From Streptomyces sp. MJM8645 (GTDB taxonomy: Bacteria; Actinomycetota; Actinomycetes; Streptomycetales; Streptomycetaceae): DNA of 64,000 bases. Shown here piece after piece: positions 19,154 to 27,111 of the stretch. Each line of letters begins with the position of its first letter. The stretch's first letter is position 1. The position numbers and the translations under genes are program-made. A model generated the notes under the pieces. It was not told the origin of the DNA, searched no databases, and saw only the letters and a list, made by a program, of their open reading frames with translations. The DNA lies in the NCBI RefSeq assembly GCF_001625365.1, contig NZ_LJJF01000001.1, forward strand, positions 4,475,001-4,539,000. The letters run 5' to 3'.

Positions 19154-20143
19154 ATGCCAACGGCACCACTGTTGTCGGTCGTGATGCCGATCTACAACGA
19201 GCAGGAGGCGCTCCCGCTGACCGTCGAGCGGCTGCGGCCGATCCTGGACGGGCTCGGGGTCGACTACGAGGTCGTGGGCGTCGACGACGGCAGTACGGAC
19301 GCCACCCCCGTCGTCCTGCAGAAGGTCCGGCAGGACTGGCCGGAGTTCCGCATCGTCCGCTTCGCCCGCAACTCGGGACACCAGGCCGCGCTCACCGCCG
19401 GCATCCACCGGGCGCGCGGCGACTACGTGGTGAGCATCGACGCCGACCTCCAGGACCCGCCGGAGAAGATCCCGGAGATGCTCGACCTGGCCCGCGAGCA
19501 GGGCTTCGACGTCGTCTACGGCGTGCGCGGGGACCGCGCCACCGACACCGCCTTCAAGCGCCGGACGGCCGGCGCCTACTACTGGCTGATGCGCAAGCTG
19601 GTCGGCAAGCGGATGCCCAACCAGGCCGGCGACTTCCGCCTGCTCAGCCGTGCGGCCGTGGAGGCCCTCAAGCAGCTGCCCGAGCACCAGCCGGTCTACC
19701 GGCTGCTGGTGCCGTGGCTCGGCTTCCCCAGCGGCGAGGTGGTGTACGTCCGGGAGGAGCGGGTGGCCGGCGGCACCCACTACCCGCTGTCCAAGATGGT
19801 CCGGCTCGCACTGGACAGCGTGACCAACTTCTCCGCCGCCCCGCTGCGGCTGGCCACCTGGCTGGGCCTGGTGAGCTTCGTGGTCTGCCTGGCCCTCGCG
19901 GTCTACACCACTCTCTCGTACGCGCTCGGTGCGACCGTGCCCGGCTGGTCCTCGCTGTTCATCGGCATGCTCTTCATCGGCGCTGTGCAGCTGATCTGCG
20001 TCGGACTGTTGGGGGAGTACGTCGGCCGGATCTACTCGGCGGTGCAGGCCCGCCCGACCTACTTCGTCGGCTACGACTCGGCCGACGACGAACTGGCGCA
20101 GGACGACGCGGCGCACGGCGACGCGCGGGGCCCGGGCCGGTGA
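19154..20143 (+). CDS. Family 2 glycosyltransferase, GtrB/ArnC-like polyprenyl-phosphate sugar transferase
   Basis: The product has 329 residues. The N-terminal GT-A domain has SVVMPIYNE, VDDGSTD (43-49) and the DADLQDPPE metal-binding motif (96-104). Two C-terminal transmembrane segments follow (about 235-258 and 270-292), with a short cytosolic tail. This is the layout of enzymes that load a sugar onto undecaprenyl phosphate. The GtrA gene overlaps its stop by 4 nt, the classic GtrB-GtrA pairing. I chose ATG 19154 because conserved GT2 sequence starts there; its ribosome binding site is weak. The sugar is unknown. Confidence 0.92.
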   Translation: MPTAPLLSVVMPIYNEQEALPLTVERLRPILDGLGVDYEVVGVDDGSTDATPVVLQKVRQDWPEFRIVRFARNSGHQAALTAGIHRARGDYVVSIDADLQDPPEKIPEMLDLAREQGFDVVYGVRGDRATDTAFKRRTAGAYYWLMRKLVGKRMPNQAGDFRLLSRAAVEALKQLPEHQPVYRLLVPWLGFPSGEVVYVREERVAGGTHYPLSKMVRLALDSVTNFSAAPLRLATWLGLVSFVVCLALAVYTTLSYALGATVPGWSSLFIGMLFIGAVQLICVGLLGEYVGRIYSAVQARPTYFVGYDSADDELAQDDAAHGDARGPGR

Positions 20144-20571
20144 CCGTCACCGAGGAACCGGCGGAGCCCGCCGAGCCGGCCCCGTCGACCCGCCGCCAGC
20201 TGCCGTCCTTCCTGGTCATCGGCGTGCTCAGCACCGTCTTCTACCTGGCGCTGTTCGTCGCCGCGCGGTGGTTCACCGACCCGCAGGCGGCGAACCTGAT
20301 CGCGCTGGCCGTCAGCGCGGTGGCCAACACCGCGGCCAACCGCCGCTTCACCTTCGGGGTCACCGGCTCGCAGGGCATGGTCCGGCACCAGTTGCAGGGC
20401 GCGGTGGCCTTCCTGATCGGGCTCGGCCTCAGCGCGGGCGTGCTCGCCCTGCTGGACCAGGTGGCGCCGAACGCCTCCCGGCCGGTGGAGGTCGCCGGAC
20501 TGGTCGCCGCCAACGGCCTGGCCACGGTGGCCCGGTTCGTGCTGCTGAAGATCTGGGTCTTCCGGGGCTGA
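20140..20571 (+). CDS. GtrA-family membrane protein, putative lipid-linked sugar flippase
   Basis: The product has 143 residues and four transmembrane helices (about 22-41, 48-66, 85-106 and 115-135). It has the GtrA hallmarks NRRFTF (67-72) and a C-terminal RFVLLKIWVF. The first 20 residues are Pro/Glu-rich and cytosolic. GtrA proteins are thought to flip polyprenyl-phosphate sugars made by GtrB-type enzymes. The GTG start at 20140 overlaps the upstream glycosyltransferase stop (GTGA), so the pair is coupled. The likely user of the flipped donor is the GT-C-like protein encoded next. Confidence 0.88.
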   Translation: MTVTEEPAEPAEPAPSTRRQLPSFLVIGVLSTVFYLALFVAARWFTDPQAANLIALAVSAVANTAANRRFTFGVTGSQGMVRHQLQGAVAFLIGLGLSAGVLALLDQVAPNASRPVEVAGLVAANGLATVARFVLLKIWVFRG

Positions 20572-20630
20572 ACCGGCGCTCGACGGCGCCCGTTACCGGC
20601 CGTTCGCGGACCGTCCACCCGGCCCCCTCA

Positions 20631-20649
20631 GCCCGTCGTGCCGACGGGC
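20631..20649 (+). terminator. Short hairpin after the GtrA gene
   Basis: GCCCGTCG (20631-20638), loop TGC, then CGACGGGC (20642-20649), a perfect 8-bp stem followed by CCCCTCGG. It could end the GT2-GtrA unit or be read through. Confidence 0.5.
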
Positions 20650-20753
20650 CCCTCGGTATGCTGTGGCTCGTAGCCTGCCCGCTGACGGTAGTGGAAGTCC
20701 GCACCCGGCCGGGGAGACGGGCGGCAGGGACTTGACCGAAGGGGCACGGCACC

Positions 20754-22820
20754 GTGTCGACCGTACATTCCTCGCCTGAGCGCGAGCTTCAACGTCCGAC
20801 CGCACCGCCGGGGCCGCCGCCCGAGCCGATCACCAGTGGACGGTCCAGGCGCAATCCGCTCGTCCTGGCCGGGGGGCTGGCCCTGTCCTGGCTGGTGCCG
20901 ACCGGGCTGGTCGCGCTGGACCTGGGCGTCCTGCTGCTGCCGCTGCTGCTGTTCTCCATAGCCGCCGTGCTCCGGGTCGGCGGCGTGCTGCTCGACCGGC
21001 TGTTCGTCGCCGGGCTGGTGCTCGCCGGTTCGGTGCTGACGTTCGGCCTGCTCTTCTCGCTCTGGCCGTGGGGCCTCTCGCCGGTCGCCACCAGCGGCCT
21101 GATGTTCAGCGTGGTGACGGTCGCCGCCTGGGCCGCCCGCCGCGGCCCGCGCCTGCCGTTGCGCTTCCGCTGGTCCGACCTGCTGGTCCTGGGCACCGGC
21201 TACGGCGTCTGGCACTACCTGTTCCACCCGATCGCGGGAACGTCGGCGGCCGAGCGGGTCGCCTACTTCGCCACGTCGGAGGACCGGCTCGCGCACTTCT
21301 CCTTCTTCTCCGGCATCCAGAACGTCGGCGGCTTCAACTTCCTCCACCAGGAGGCGGCCCGGTCCTACCTGATACCGCCGTCCGAGGTGACGTACCCGCA
21401 GGGCTCCCACTTCCTGCTGGCCTGGACGGACACCCTCGTCCACTCCGCCGCCGACTCCGGCGACATGCTCTACACCATGAACCGGTACTTCCTGTACCTG
21501 CTGGTGGGGTACGCGCTGTTCTGCGCCGCACTGGTCTGGGCGGCCCGGTGGATCGGCGGGCCGCGGCTGCGCGGCTGGCGCTGCGCGGCGGTGTGCGCGA
21601 CCGTCGGCGCGATCATGTTCGCGAGCAACTACATGGACCTGATGGTCCACGGCTTCGACTCGACCTTCATCGGGCTGCTGCTGATAGCACTCGCGCTGGC
21701 CGTGATGATCCGGCCGGCGATGGGCACCACCGAGTTCGTGCTGGCCGCGTCGGCCGGGCTGATCACCGTCACCTACGCGTACAACATCTACGGCGCCTTC
21801 GTCAGCGTGGCACTGCTGGGCACGCTGGTGGCGCACCGGCGCAAGTTCGCCGGGCGCTGGTGGTGGACCGCCGGCGCGCTGGCGTGCGCGCTGGGCGTGG
21901 CCGCGCTGCCGAGCGTCCTGTCCGTGCTGGGCAACCTCGACGTGGCCAGTGCCTCGAACATGAACGGCCCGAGCGTCGGGGCCGACCGCTCCATACTCAT
22001 CGGCGGCGGGCTGCTCGGCCTGCTGGCCGCGGTCATGCCGCGCAACCGCCGGACGGCCGTCGGCCAGGCGCACCTCGCGGTCCTGCTCGGCACCGGCGGG
22101 CTGCTCAGCGCCTTCGCCGCCTACCAGCTGCACACCATCGGCAAGTACTCGTACTACTTCCACAAGATGACGGCCGTGGGCGTCGTGGTCAGCCTGATAT
22201 CCCTCGGCGCCGTCGGGGCCATGCTGCAGAGCCCGTACCGGGGGACGGGCCGCACGCTGCCGAGCCGCCTCGGCGAGCTGGCGATATCCGGCCTCGCCGT
22301 CGCCGCCGCGCTCAGCCTCTTCGCCAACGTGCAGTGGGGCTTCCTGACCACCAAGGACAACCCGTCCGCCTGGTCCGGCAACCCGCTGGTGGCCTGGGGA
22401 CGCGGCGAGTTCAAGGGGGACATGGGCCCCAAGGGCGCGCAGGCGCTCGACATATCGAGCAAGGGCCCGGTGATCGCGCTCTTCGCCAACGACGACTACA
22501 AGAACCTCAAGGCCACCTGGCTCGCCTCGCTGCTGAACCGGCGCGGGGGCGACATGACGGCGCTGTACGACATCCACTGGGTGTCCATCGGCGGCCCCCA
22601 GGTGAAGGAGGAGGACTACCAGAAGTCTCTGGGCCGCCTCAAGGGAGCCATCGACAAGCTCCCGGCCGCGCCCGTCCCGCCGACCATCCTGACCGCCGAC
22701 CGCTCCGTGGGCGACCGGATCAAGCGGGACCTGGCGGCGCAGGGTGTCACGGTGACGGTGCTGAGCGATCCTCAGAACCTGTGGACGGAGCCGTGGTCCC
22801 GTACCTTCCCGGGGGTCTGA
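20754..22820 (+). CDS. Large multi-pass membrane protein, putative GT-C glycosyltransferase
   Basis: The product has 688 residues. A cytosolic N-terminus (about 35 residues, Pro-rich) precedes about twelve hydrophobic segments up to residue 520, then a soluble C-terminal domain of about 160 residues that should face outside. A periplasmic-side loop holds Y214-P-Q-G-S-H219, similar to the YPPG motif in the GT-C-like protein at 27112. The topology matches GT-C enzymes that take sugars from polyprenyl-phosphate donors, and the upstream GtrB/GtrA pair would supply one. No close family is recognised, so the enzyme assignment is inference. The start is GTG. Confidence 0.7.
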   Translation: MSTVHSSPERELQRPTAPPGPPPEPITSGRSRRNPLVLAGGLALSWLVPTGLVALDLGVLLLPLLLFSIAAVLRVGGVLLDRLFVAGLVLAGSVLTFGLLFSLWPWGLSPVATSGLMFSVVTVAAWAARRGPRLPLRFRWSDLLVLGTGYGVWHYLFHPIAGTSAAERVAYFATSEDRLAHFSFFSGIQNVGGFNFLHQEAARSYLIPPSEVTYPQGSHFLLAWTDTLVHSAADSGDMLYTMNRYFLYLLVGYALFCAALVWAARWIGGPRLRGWRCAAVCATVGAIMFASNYMDLMVHGFDSTFIGLLLIALALAVMIRPAMGTTEFVLAASAGLITVTYAYNIYGAFVSVALLGTLVAHRRKFAGRWWWTAGALACALGVAALPSVLSVLGNLDVASASNMNGPSVGADRSILIGGGLLGLLAAVMPRNRRTAVGQAHLAVLLGTGGLLSAFAAYQLHTIGKYSYYFHKMTAVGVVVSLISLGAVGAMLQSPYRGTGRTLPSRLGELAISGLAVAAALSLFANVQWGFLTTKDNPSAWSGNPLVAWGRGEFKGDMGPKGAQALDISSKGPVIALFANDDYKNLKATWLASLLNRRGGDMTALYDIHWVSIGGPQVKEEDYQKSLGRLKGAIDKLPAAPVPPTILTADRSVGDRIKRDLAAQGVTVTVLSDPQNLWTEPWSRTFPGV

Positions 22821-22944
22821 GGGTGGGGCCCACCGTCATCGGACGTTCACGGCTACCCGCTACTATTCACAGCAATCGCACGGCCGGGCCGGCCTCGTGC
22901 GGAGACGTGTGGCAAGGTCGGCCGGTTAATTCGGTGATCATGTG

Positions 22945-24279
22945 ATGAAGAACCCGATCGCCAAGCTGCTCGGGGTGCTACCCCCGGGGGCCCGGCTCGT
23001 GGTCGGTGGGACGGTCGTACTCGGGGCCTCGGCGTACGTCTACATGGCGCTCGTGGGCTACAGCCTGGGCACGGCCGGCGCAGCCAGGGTGACGATGCTC
23101 TGGACGATCGTGATGTCCGTCGGGTGGGGCCTGTTCCAGCCCGTCGAACTGGAGCTGACGCGGCTGGTCGCCACCCGCAAGGTGTCCGGGGCGGGGGCAC
23201 TGCCCGCGGTACGGCGGATGCTGCTGCTCGCCCTGGCGATCCTGGCCGCGGCCTGCGCCGTGCTGGCGGCCGCCGCCGGCCCGATCGCCGACCAGCTGTT
23301 CGGCGGCGACCGGACCCTCGTGGTGGCCCTCGCCGGCGGCATGGCGGGCCTCGCGGTGAGCTCGGTCTCCCGCGGTGCGCTGGCCGGCCTCGGGCTGTTC
23401 GGCCCCTACGGCACCCAGCTGGCCGTCGACGGTGCCCTGCGCATCGGGCTGGCCGCGCTGACCGCCGTCCTCGGGCTGCACTCGGCGCTGGCCTTCGGCC
23501 TGATCCTGGTGGTCGCCCCGGTCGCCGCCTCGCTGATCGGCCTGCGCGGCATCCTCGCCGACCGCGCCCCCGGGCCGGAGGTGTCCTGGCGCCAGCTCAC
23601 CAGCGGGCTCGGCCTGCTGATCGGCTCCGTGATGCTCAGCCAGCTGGTGGTGAACGCGACCGTCGTCTGCGTGCGCCTGCTCGCGCCGAAGCACTCCGAG
23701 GCGTCCGACGCCCTGGTCTTCGCCCTCGGCCAGGCCGTGGTGATGGCCCGCGTGCCGCTCTTCGCCTACAGCGCCCTCCAGGCCTCCATGGTCTCCGCGC
23801 TCTCGGGTGCCACCGCGGCCGGCGACCACGCCGAGTTCCGCAAGGTGCTGACCCGCACCACGGCGATCGTCGCCGCCATGTGCATCGGCGGCGGGCTGCC
23901 GGTCATCGCGCTCGGCGCCTGGCTCAACCCGCTGCTCTTCAACGCCAAGGACCTGCTCAACCCGCTGGACTTCACCTGGCTCGTCCTCGGCACGCTCTGC
24001 TACGTCCTCGCGACGGTCTTCGGCCAGGCGCTGATGTCGAGCGCCCAGCACCGCCGACAGCTGGTGGGCTGGACGGCCGGTTCCGTAGCATTGGTTGCGG
24101 TCGCCCTCTCCCCGGGTGACGTCGGTCTCCGTGCCGAGCTCGCGTACCTGGCCGGCGCGCTGATCAGCGCCGTCCTGATGCTGTGGGCGCTGTACCGCGC
24201 GTTCCCCTCCAGCCCTGCCGCCTCCGGGCGCTCCGGGCTGGACAGCAGGAGCGCGGCCGAGCCGCTGCGGACCTCGTGA
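22945..24279 (+). CDS. MATE/Wzx-like polysaccharide flippase, putative
   Basis: The product has 444 residues and about twelve transmembrane helices in an even pattern, with a polar, Ser-rich C-terminal tail. It lacks clear motifs but resembles polysaccharide-biosynthesis/MOP-superfamily exporters in size and helix spacing. Its neighbours, two polyprenyl-phosphate glycosyltransferases and two GT-C-like proteins, support a role in moving lipid-linked glycans across the membrane. A GTG one codon upstream (22942) is an alternative start. It runs toward the DPM1-like gene with about 100 bp between. Confidence 0.72.
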   Translation: MKNPIAKLLGVLPPGARLVVGGTVVLGASAYVYMALVGYSLGTAGAARVTMLWTIVMSVGWGLFQPVELELTRLVATRKVSGAGALPAVRRMLLLALAILAAACAVLAAAAGPIADQLFGGDRTLVVALAGGMAGLAVSSVSRGALAGLGLFGPYGTQLAVDGALRIGLAALTAVLGLHSALAFGLILVVAPVAASLIGLRGILADRAPGPEVSWRQLTSGLGLLIGSVMLSQLVVNATVVCVRLLAPKHSEASDALVFALGQAVVMARVPLFAYSALQASMVSALSGATAAGDHAEFRKVLTRTTAIVAAMCIGGGLPVIALGAWLNPLLFNAKDLLNPLDFTWLVLGTLCYVLATVFGQALMSSAQHRRQLVGWTAGSVALVAVALSPGDVGLRAELAYLAGALISAVLMLWALYRAFPSSPAASGRSGLDSRSAAEPLRTS

Positions 24280-24382
24280 CGGTGGGGGACCGGACTGTGA
24301 TTGGCCGACGACGCCCGTGATCACCACCGACAGACAGACCGAGGCACGCGACGCCGTGCCGTTCGCCAAGCATGGAGCCCCT

Positions 24383-25072
24383 GTGTCCGACTATGACAAC
24401 GTCTGGCTGGTGATCCCGGCCTACAACGAAGGCCAGGTGATCGCCGAGGTCGTGGAGGGGGCACGCAAGACCTTCCCCAACATCGTGGTGATCGACGACG
24501 GCTGCACCGACGACACGGCGAAGCACGTCATGACGACCGGCGCCCACCTGGTGCGGCACCCGGTCAACCTGGGCCAGGGCGCAGCGCTGCAGACCGGCCT
24601 GAAGTACGCGCTGGAGCAGGAGGGCGCCGAGTACTTCGCCACCTTCGACGCGGACGGCCAGCACCAGACCGCCGACGTGGAGAAGATGGTGGCGCTGCTG
24701 CGCCAGGACGAGGCCGACATCGTGCTCGGCTCCCGCTTCATCGAGCAGACCGGCCAGGTGCCGTGGATCAAGCGGGTCGTGCTCCGCACCGCCGCCGCGG
24801 TCAGCCCGACCGCCCGCAAGCTCAAGCTCACCGACGCACACAACGGTCTGCGCGTGATGAACCGGGAGGCGGCCAGCCGCATCCGGATCACCATGAACGG
24901 CATGGCCCACGCTTCGGAGATCGTCTCCTTCCTCGCCGGCTCGGACCTCCGGGTGGCAGAGGTGCCGGTGGACATCCTCTACACCGACTACTCGCGCGCC
25001 AAGGGCCAGTCCCTGATCAACGGCGTGAACATCCTCTTCGACATCTCGCTGCGGGAGCGTAACCGCCGATGA
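24383..25072 (+). CDS. Family 2 glycosyltransferase, DPM1-like
   Basis: The product has 229 residues, the size of soluble dolichyl-phosphate-mannose-synthase-like enzymes. It has VIPAYNEG, IDDGCTDDT and TFDADGQHQ, the last holding the DxD metal site. It should transfer a nucleotide sugar to polyprenyl phosphate. The GTG at 24383 has GGAG five bases upstream; an in-frame GTG at 24317 would add 22 non-conserved residues and lacks a good site. It overlaps the DUF2304 gene by 4 nt. DPM1-like/DUF2304 pairs recur in actinobacteria, with the membrane protein probably acting as an anchor or flippase. Confidence 0.92.
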   Translation: MSDYDNVWLVIPAYNEGQVIAEVVEGARKTFPNIVVIDDGCTDDTAKHVMTTGAHLVRHPVNLGQGAALQTGLKYALEQEGAEYFATFDADGQHQTADVEKMVALLRQDEADIVLGSRFIEQTGQVPWIKRVVLRTAAAVSPTARKLKLTDAHNGLRVMNREAASRIRITMNGMAHASEIVSFLAGSDLRVAEVPVDILYTDYSRAKGQSLINGVNILFDISLRERNRR

Positions 25073-25446
25073 ATCACCTCTGGATCCAGCTGATCCTCGT
25101 CCTGGCCGCCGTGGGCATGGCCCTCCTGTTCGTCCGGCGCTGGGACGCCGCGAACACCCGGGCGTGGAAGCGCATCGCCTTCTCGCTCTTCGTCGTCGCC
25201 AACGTCATCGCGATCCTGTGGCCGGCCGGCGTGACCAAGCTGGCCACCGCGCTGGGCGTCGGCCGTGGCACGGACCTGGTGCTCTACCTGATGGTCATCG
25301 CCATGGGCTTCCTGACGCTCAACACCTACCTGCGCTTCCGGTCGCTGGAGAAGAAGCTCACCGACCTGGCCCGTACGGTCGCCATCACCGAGGGCGTCCG
25401 TCACAACAACGACCGCCTCGACGCTCCGGTCGGCTCCGACCACTGA
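25069..25446 (+). CDS. DUF2304 membrane protein, partner of the DPM1-like glycosyltransferase
   Basis: The product has 125 residues and three hydrophobic helices (about 4-22, 35-55 and 66-86). A predicted cytosolic coiled segment follows (RFRSLEKKLTDLARTVAI), then a short polar tail. This matches DUF2304. The ATG at 25069 overlaps the glycosyltransferase stop (ATGA). Its function is unproven; tethering of the soluble glycosyltransferase or donor flipping are the natural suggestions. A strong terminator follows. Confidence 0.88.
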   Translation: MNHLWIQLILVLAAVGMALLFVRRWDAANTRAWKRIAFSLFVVANVIAILWPAGVTKLATALGVGRGTDLVLYLMVIAMGFLTLNTYLRFRSLEKKLTDLARTVAITEGVRHNNDRLDAPVGSDH

Positions 25447-25474
25447 TCGCGCTCCACGCGACAGGGCACGAGGC

Positions 25475-25512
25475 CTGAGGGCCGGCACCCCCGACGGGGT
25501 GCCGGCCCTCAG
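25475..25512 (+). terminator. Strong hairpin terminator after the DUF2304 gene
   Basis: CTGAGGGCCGGCACCCC (25475-25491), loop CGAC, then the exact complement (25496-25512): a perfect 17-bp stem. There is no T-tract, as is usual in Streptomyces. Confidence 0.88.
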
Positions 25513-25884
25513 CCGTGCGTGCGGGCGAGCGCGCCGCCGGAGAGGCCGGCGAACGATCCCGTCGACCGTCGGCCACCGAGCCGAACGGTGACGCCCGTTC
25601 ATCCGTTGTGGAAGAAGGGGGCGCCAATAGGTGCCGCCTTTTTGGGCTCCGGAAAATCCGGACATTACCGAGTTCATTCATCCCCCGGCCGCCCGGCGGA
25701 CGTATTTCCTTGTGCCAGAATTTCCGATTGGCGGCCTCTGTACACCCGATCTCCGCCCCCCGGAGCCGGTGTGGGCCGACCGGCTGACGCACGGGCCCGG
25801 CAAAGCTGGTTGACTTGGGGCGCCCGCTGGCCGCGGCCGGGCGGCACCGAAGCGTGATCCAGGACCAGGAGGTGCGGCGCCGTC
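25513..25884. other. Gap of 372 bp with no gene, locally low GC
   Basis: The region is clearly lower in GC than its surroundings between about 25600 and 25740 (TTTTTGGGCTCCGGAAAATC and similar). No open frame here has actinomycete codon bias. It probably holds the promoter of the GT2 gene at 25885, but no convincing -35/-10 pair was found. The low GC may mark an older insertion or deletion. Confidence 0.5.
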
Positions 25885-26778
25885 ATGAGCGTCGATTTCG
25901 TCATCCCGTACTACGGCGATCCGGAGTACCTGTTCGCCACCATCGACAGCATCCGGGCCCAGCACCAGCAGGACTGGCGGCTGACCATCGTGGACGACCA
26001 GTACCCGGGCTTCCGGGCGCCCCAGTACATCGAGAGCCTGAACGACGAGCGGATCCGGTACATCCGCAACGCGGAGCGGCTGGGGCCCAACGGCAACACC
26101 TACAAGGCCTCCACCCTGGCCGAGCGCGAGTTCGTCTCGATGATGGGCGCCGACGACCTGCTGGAGCCCGACTACCTGGACGTCGTTCTGGAGCGCCTGC
26201 GGGCCGACCCGAACGCGATCGCCGTCCAGCCGGGCGTGCGGGTGATGGACAGCGACGGGACCCTGGTGCCCTCGCTCGGCATCGGCGACAAGGTCAAGCG
26301 CCGGATCAGCGCGCCGGCCCGCAAGGCCGGGGTGATCAGCGGCGAGGCCGCGGTGAAGAGCCTGCTGTCCGGCAACTGGCTGTACACGCCGTCGCTCACC
26401 TACCGCCAGTCCGCGCTGTCGAAGATCCCGTACCGCCCGGACATCGACGCCATCCACGACCTGGCGTTCATGGTCGACATGCTGATGGAGGGCGGCAACC
26501 TGCTGGTCGACGAGCGCGAGGTGTTCCGCTACCGGCGCCACCAGGCCAGCGACTCCTCGAACCGGGTCAAGGACGGCAAGCGCTTCGACGAGGAGCTGCG
26601 GTACTACTCGCTGATCTCCAAGGAACTGCGCGCCAAGGGCTGGACCAACGCTGCGCGCTCGGCCGACCTGCACCTCTCGTCCCGCCTGCACGCCCTGATG
26701 GTCGCCGCCGGCCGGCTCGGCGCGGGTGACTTCTCCCACGCCGGCGCCATGGTCGGCCGCGCGGTCCGCAGCAGCTGA
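25885..26778 (+). CDS. Family 2 glycosyltransferase, soluble
   Basis: The product has 297 residues. The GT-A fold starts at once with VDFVIPYYGDPEYL; VDDQYPGF takes the place of the usual DDGS loop, and MGADDLLEPDYL supplies the DxD-type metal site. There is no transmembrane segment. A C-terminal helical part (about 200-290) may be the acceptor-binding region. It stands alone between a terminator and the GT-C-like gene and is probably part of the same glycan locus. The nearest purine-rich site (AGGAGG at 25867-25872) is 12 nt from the ATG, rather far. Confidence 0.9.
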   Translation: MSVDFVIPYYGDPEYLFATIDSIRAQHQQDWRLTIVDDQYPGFRAPQYIESLNDERIRYIRNAERLGPNGNTYKASTLAEREFVSMMGADDLLEPDYLDVVLERLRADPNAIAVQPGVRVMDSDGTLVPSLGIGDKVKRRISAPARKAGVISGEAAVKSLLSGNWLYTPSLTYRQSALSKIPYRPDIDAIHDLAFMVDMLMEGGNLLVDEREVFRYRRHQASDSSNRVKDGKRFDEELRYYSLISKELRAKGWTNAARSADLHLSSRLHALMVAAGRLGAGDFSHAGAMVGRAVRSS

Positions 26779-27111
26779 CCGGAGCGGGTCCGAGGGCGGT
26801 GCCGGCAGCCGGCCGGACGCCCCCGGGTCACGGCGCCCCCGAGGTGCCCGGCCGAATTCGACGGGGCGGGAGTAAGCGCTTCGGTCGGCCGCTGGGCTCT
26901 GGATGGGTGAGGGGGTGCTCATGGGGAGCACCGACGACCGACCGGGCGGATCCTGCTGAACCACCACGCCCCAGCCCCGACACGGCCGGAACGGGGTTCT
27001 TGCCCGAGGCCGCGGCTTCTGGTAAGCGCCCTATGATGGCCGCTGATCGCCGGTCCACTGCGCCATTCTTCGCCACTCATCGGACGTGGCCACTGCACGG
27101 AAGTGACTGAC
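26779..27111. other. Gap of 333 bp with no gene
   Basis: No credible coding region is present. A TATGAT hexamer at 27032-27037 could be a -10 element for the downstream membrane protein, but no -35 lies at the right distance. Otherwise I see only GC-rich sequence with short weak dyads. Confidence 0.45.

Noticed and set aside
27000..27037. TTGCCC with TATGAT as a promoter for the GT-C-like gene
   Set aside because: The spacer is 26 bp, too long for a housekeeping promoter. Only the -10-like hexamer is recorded.
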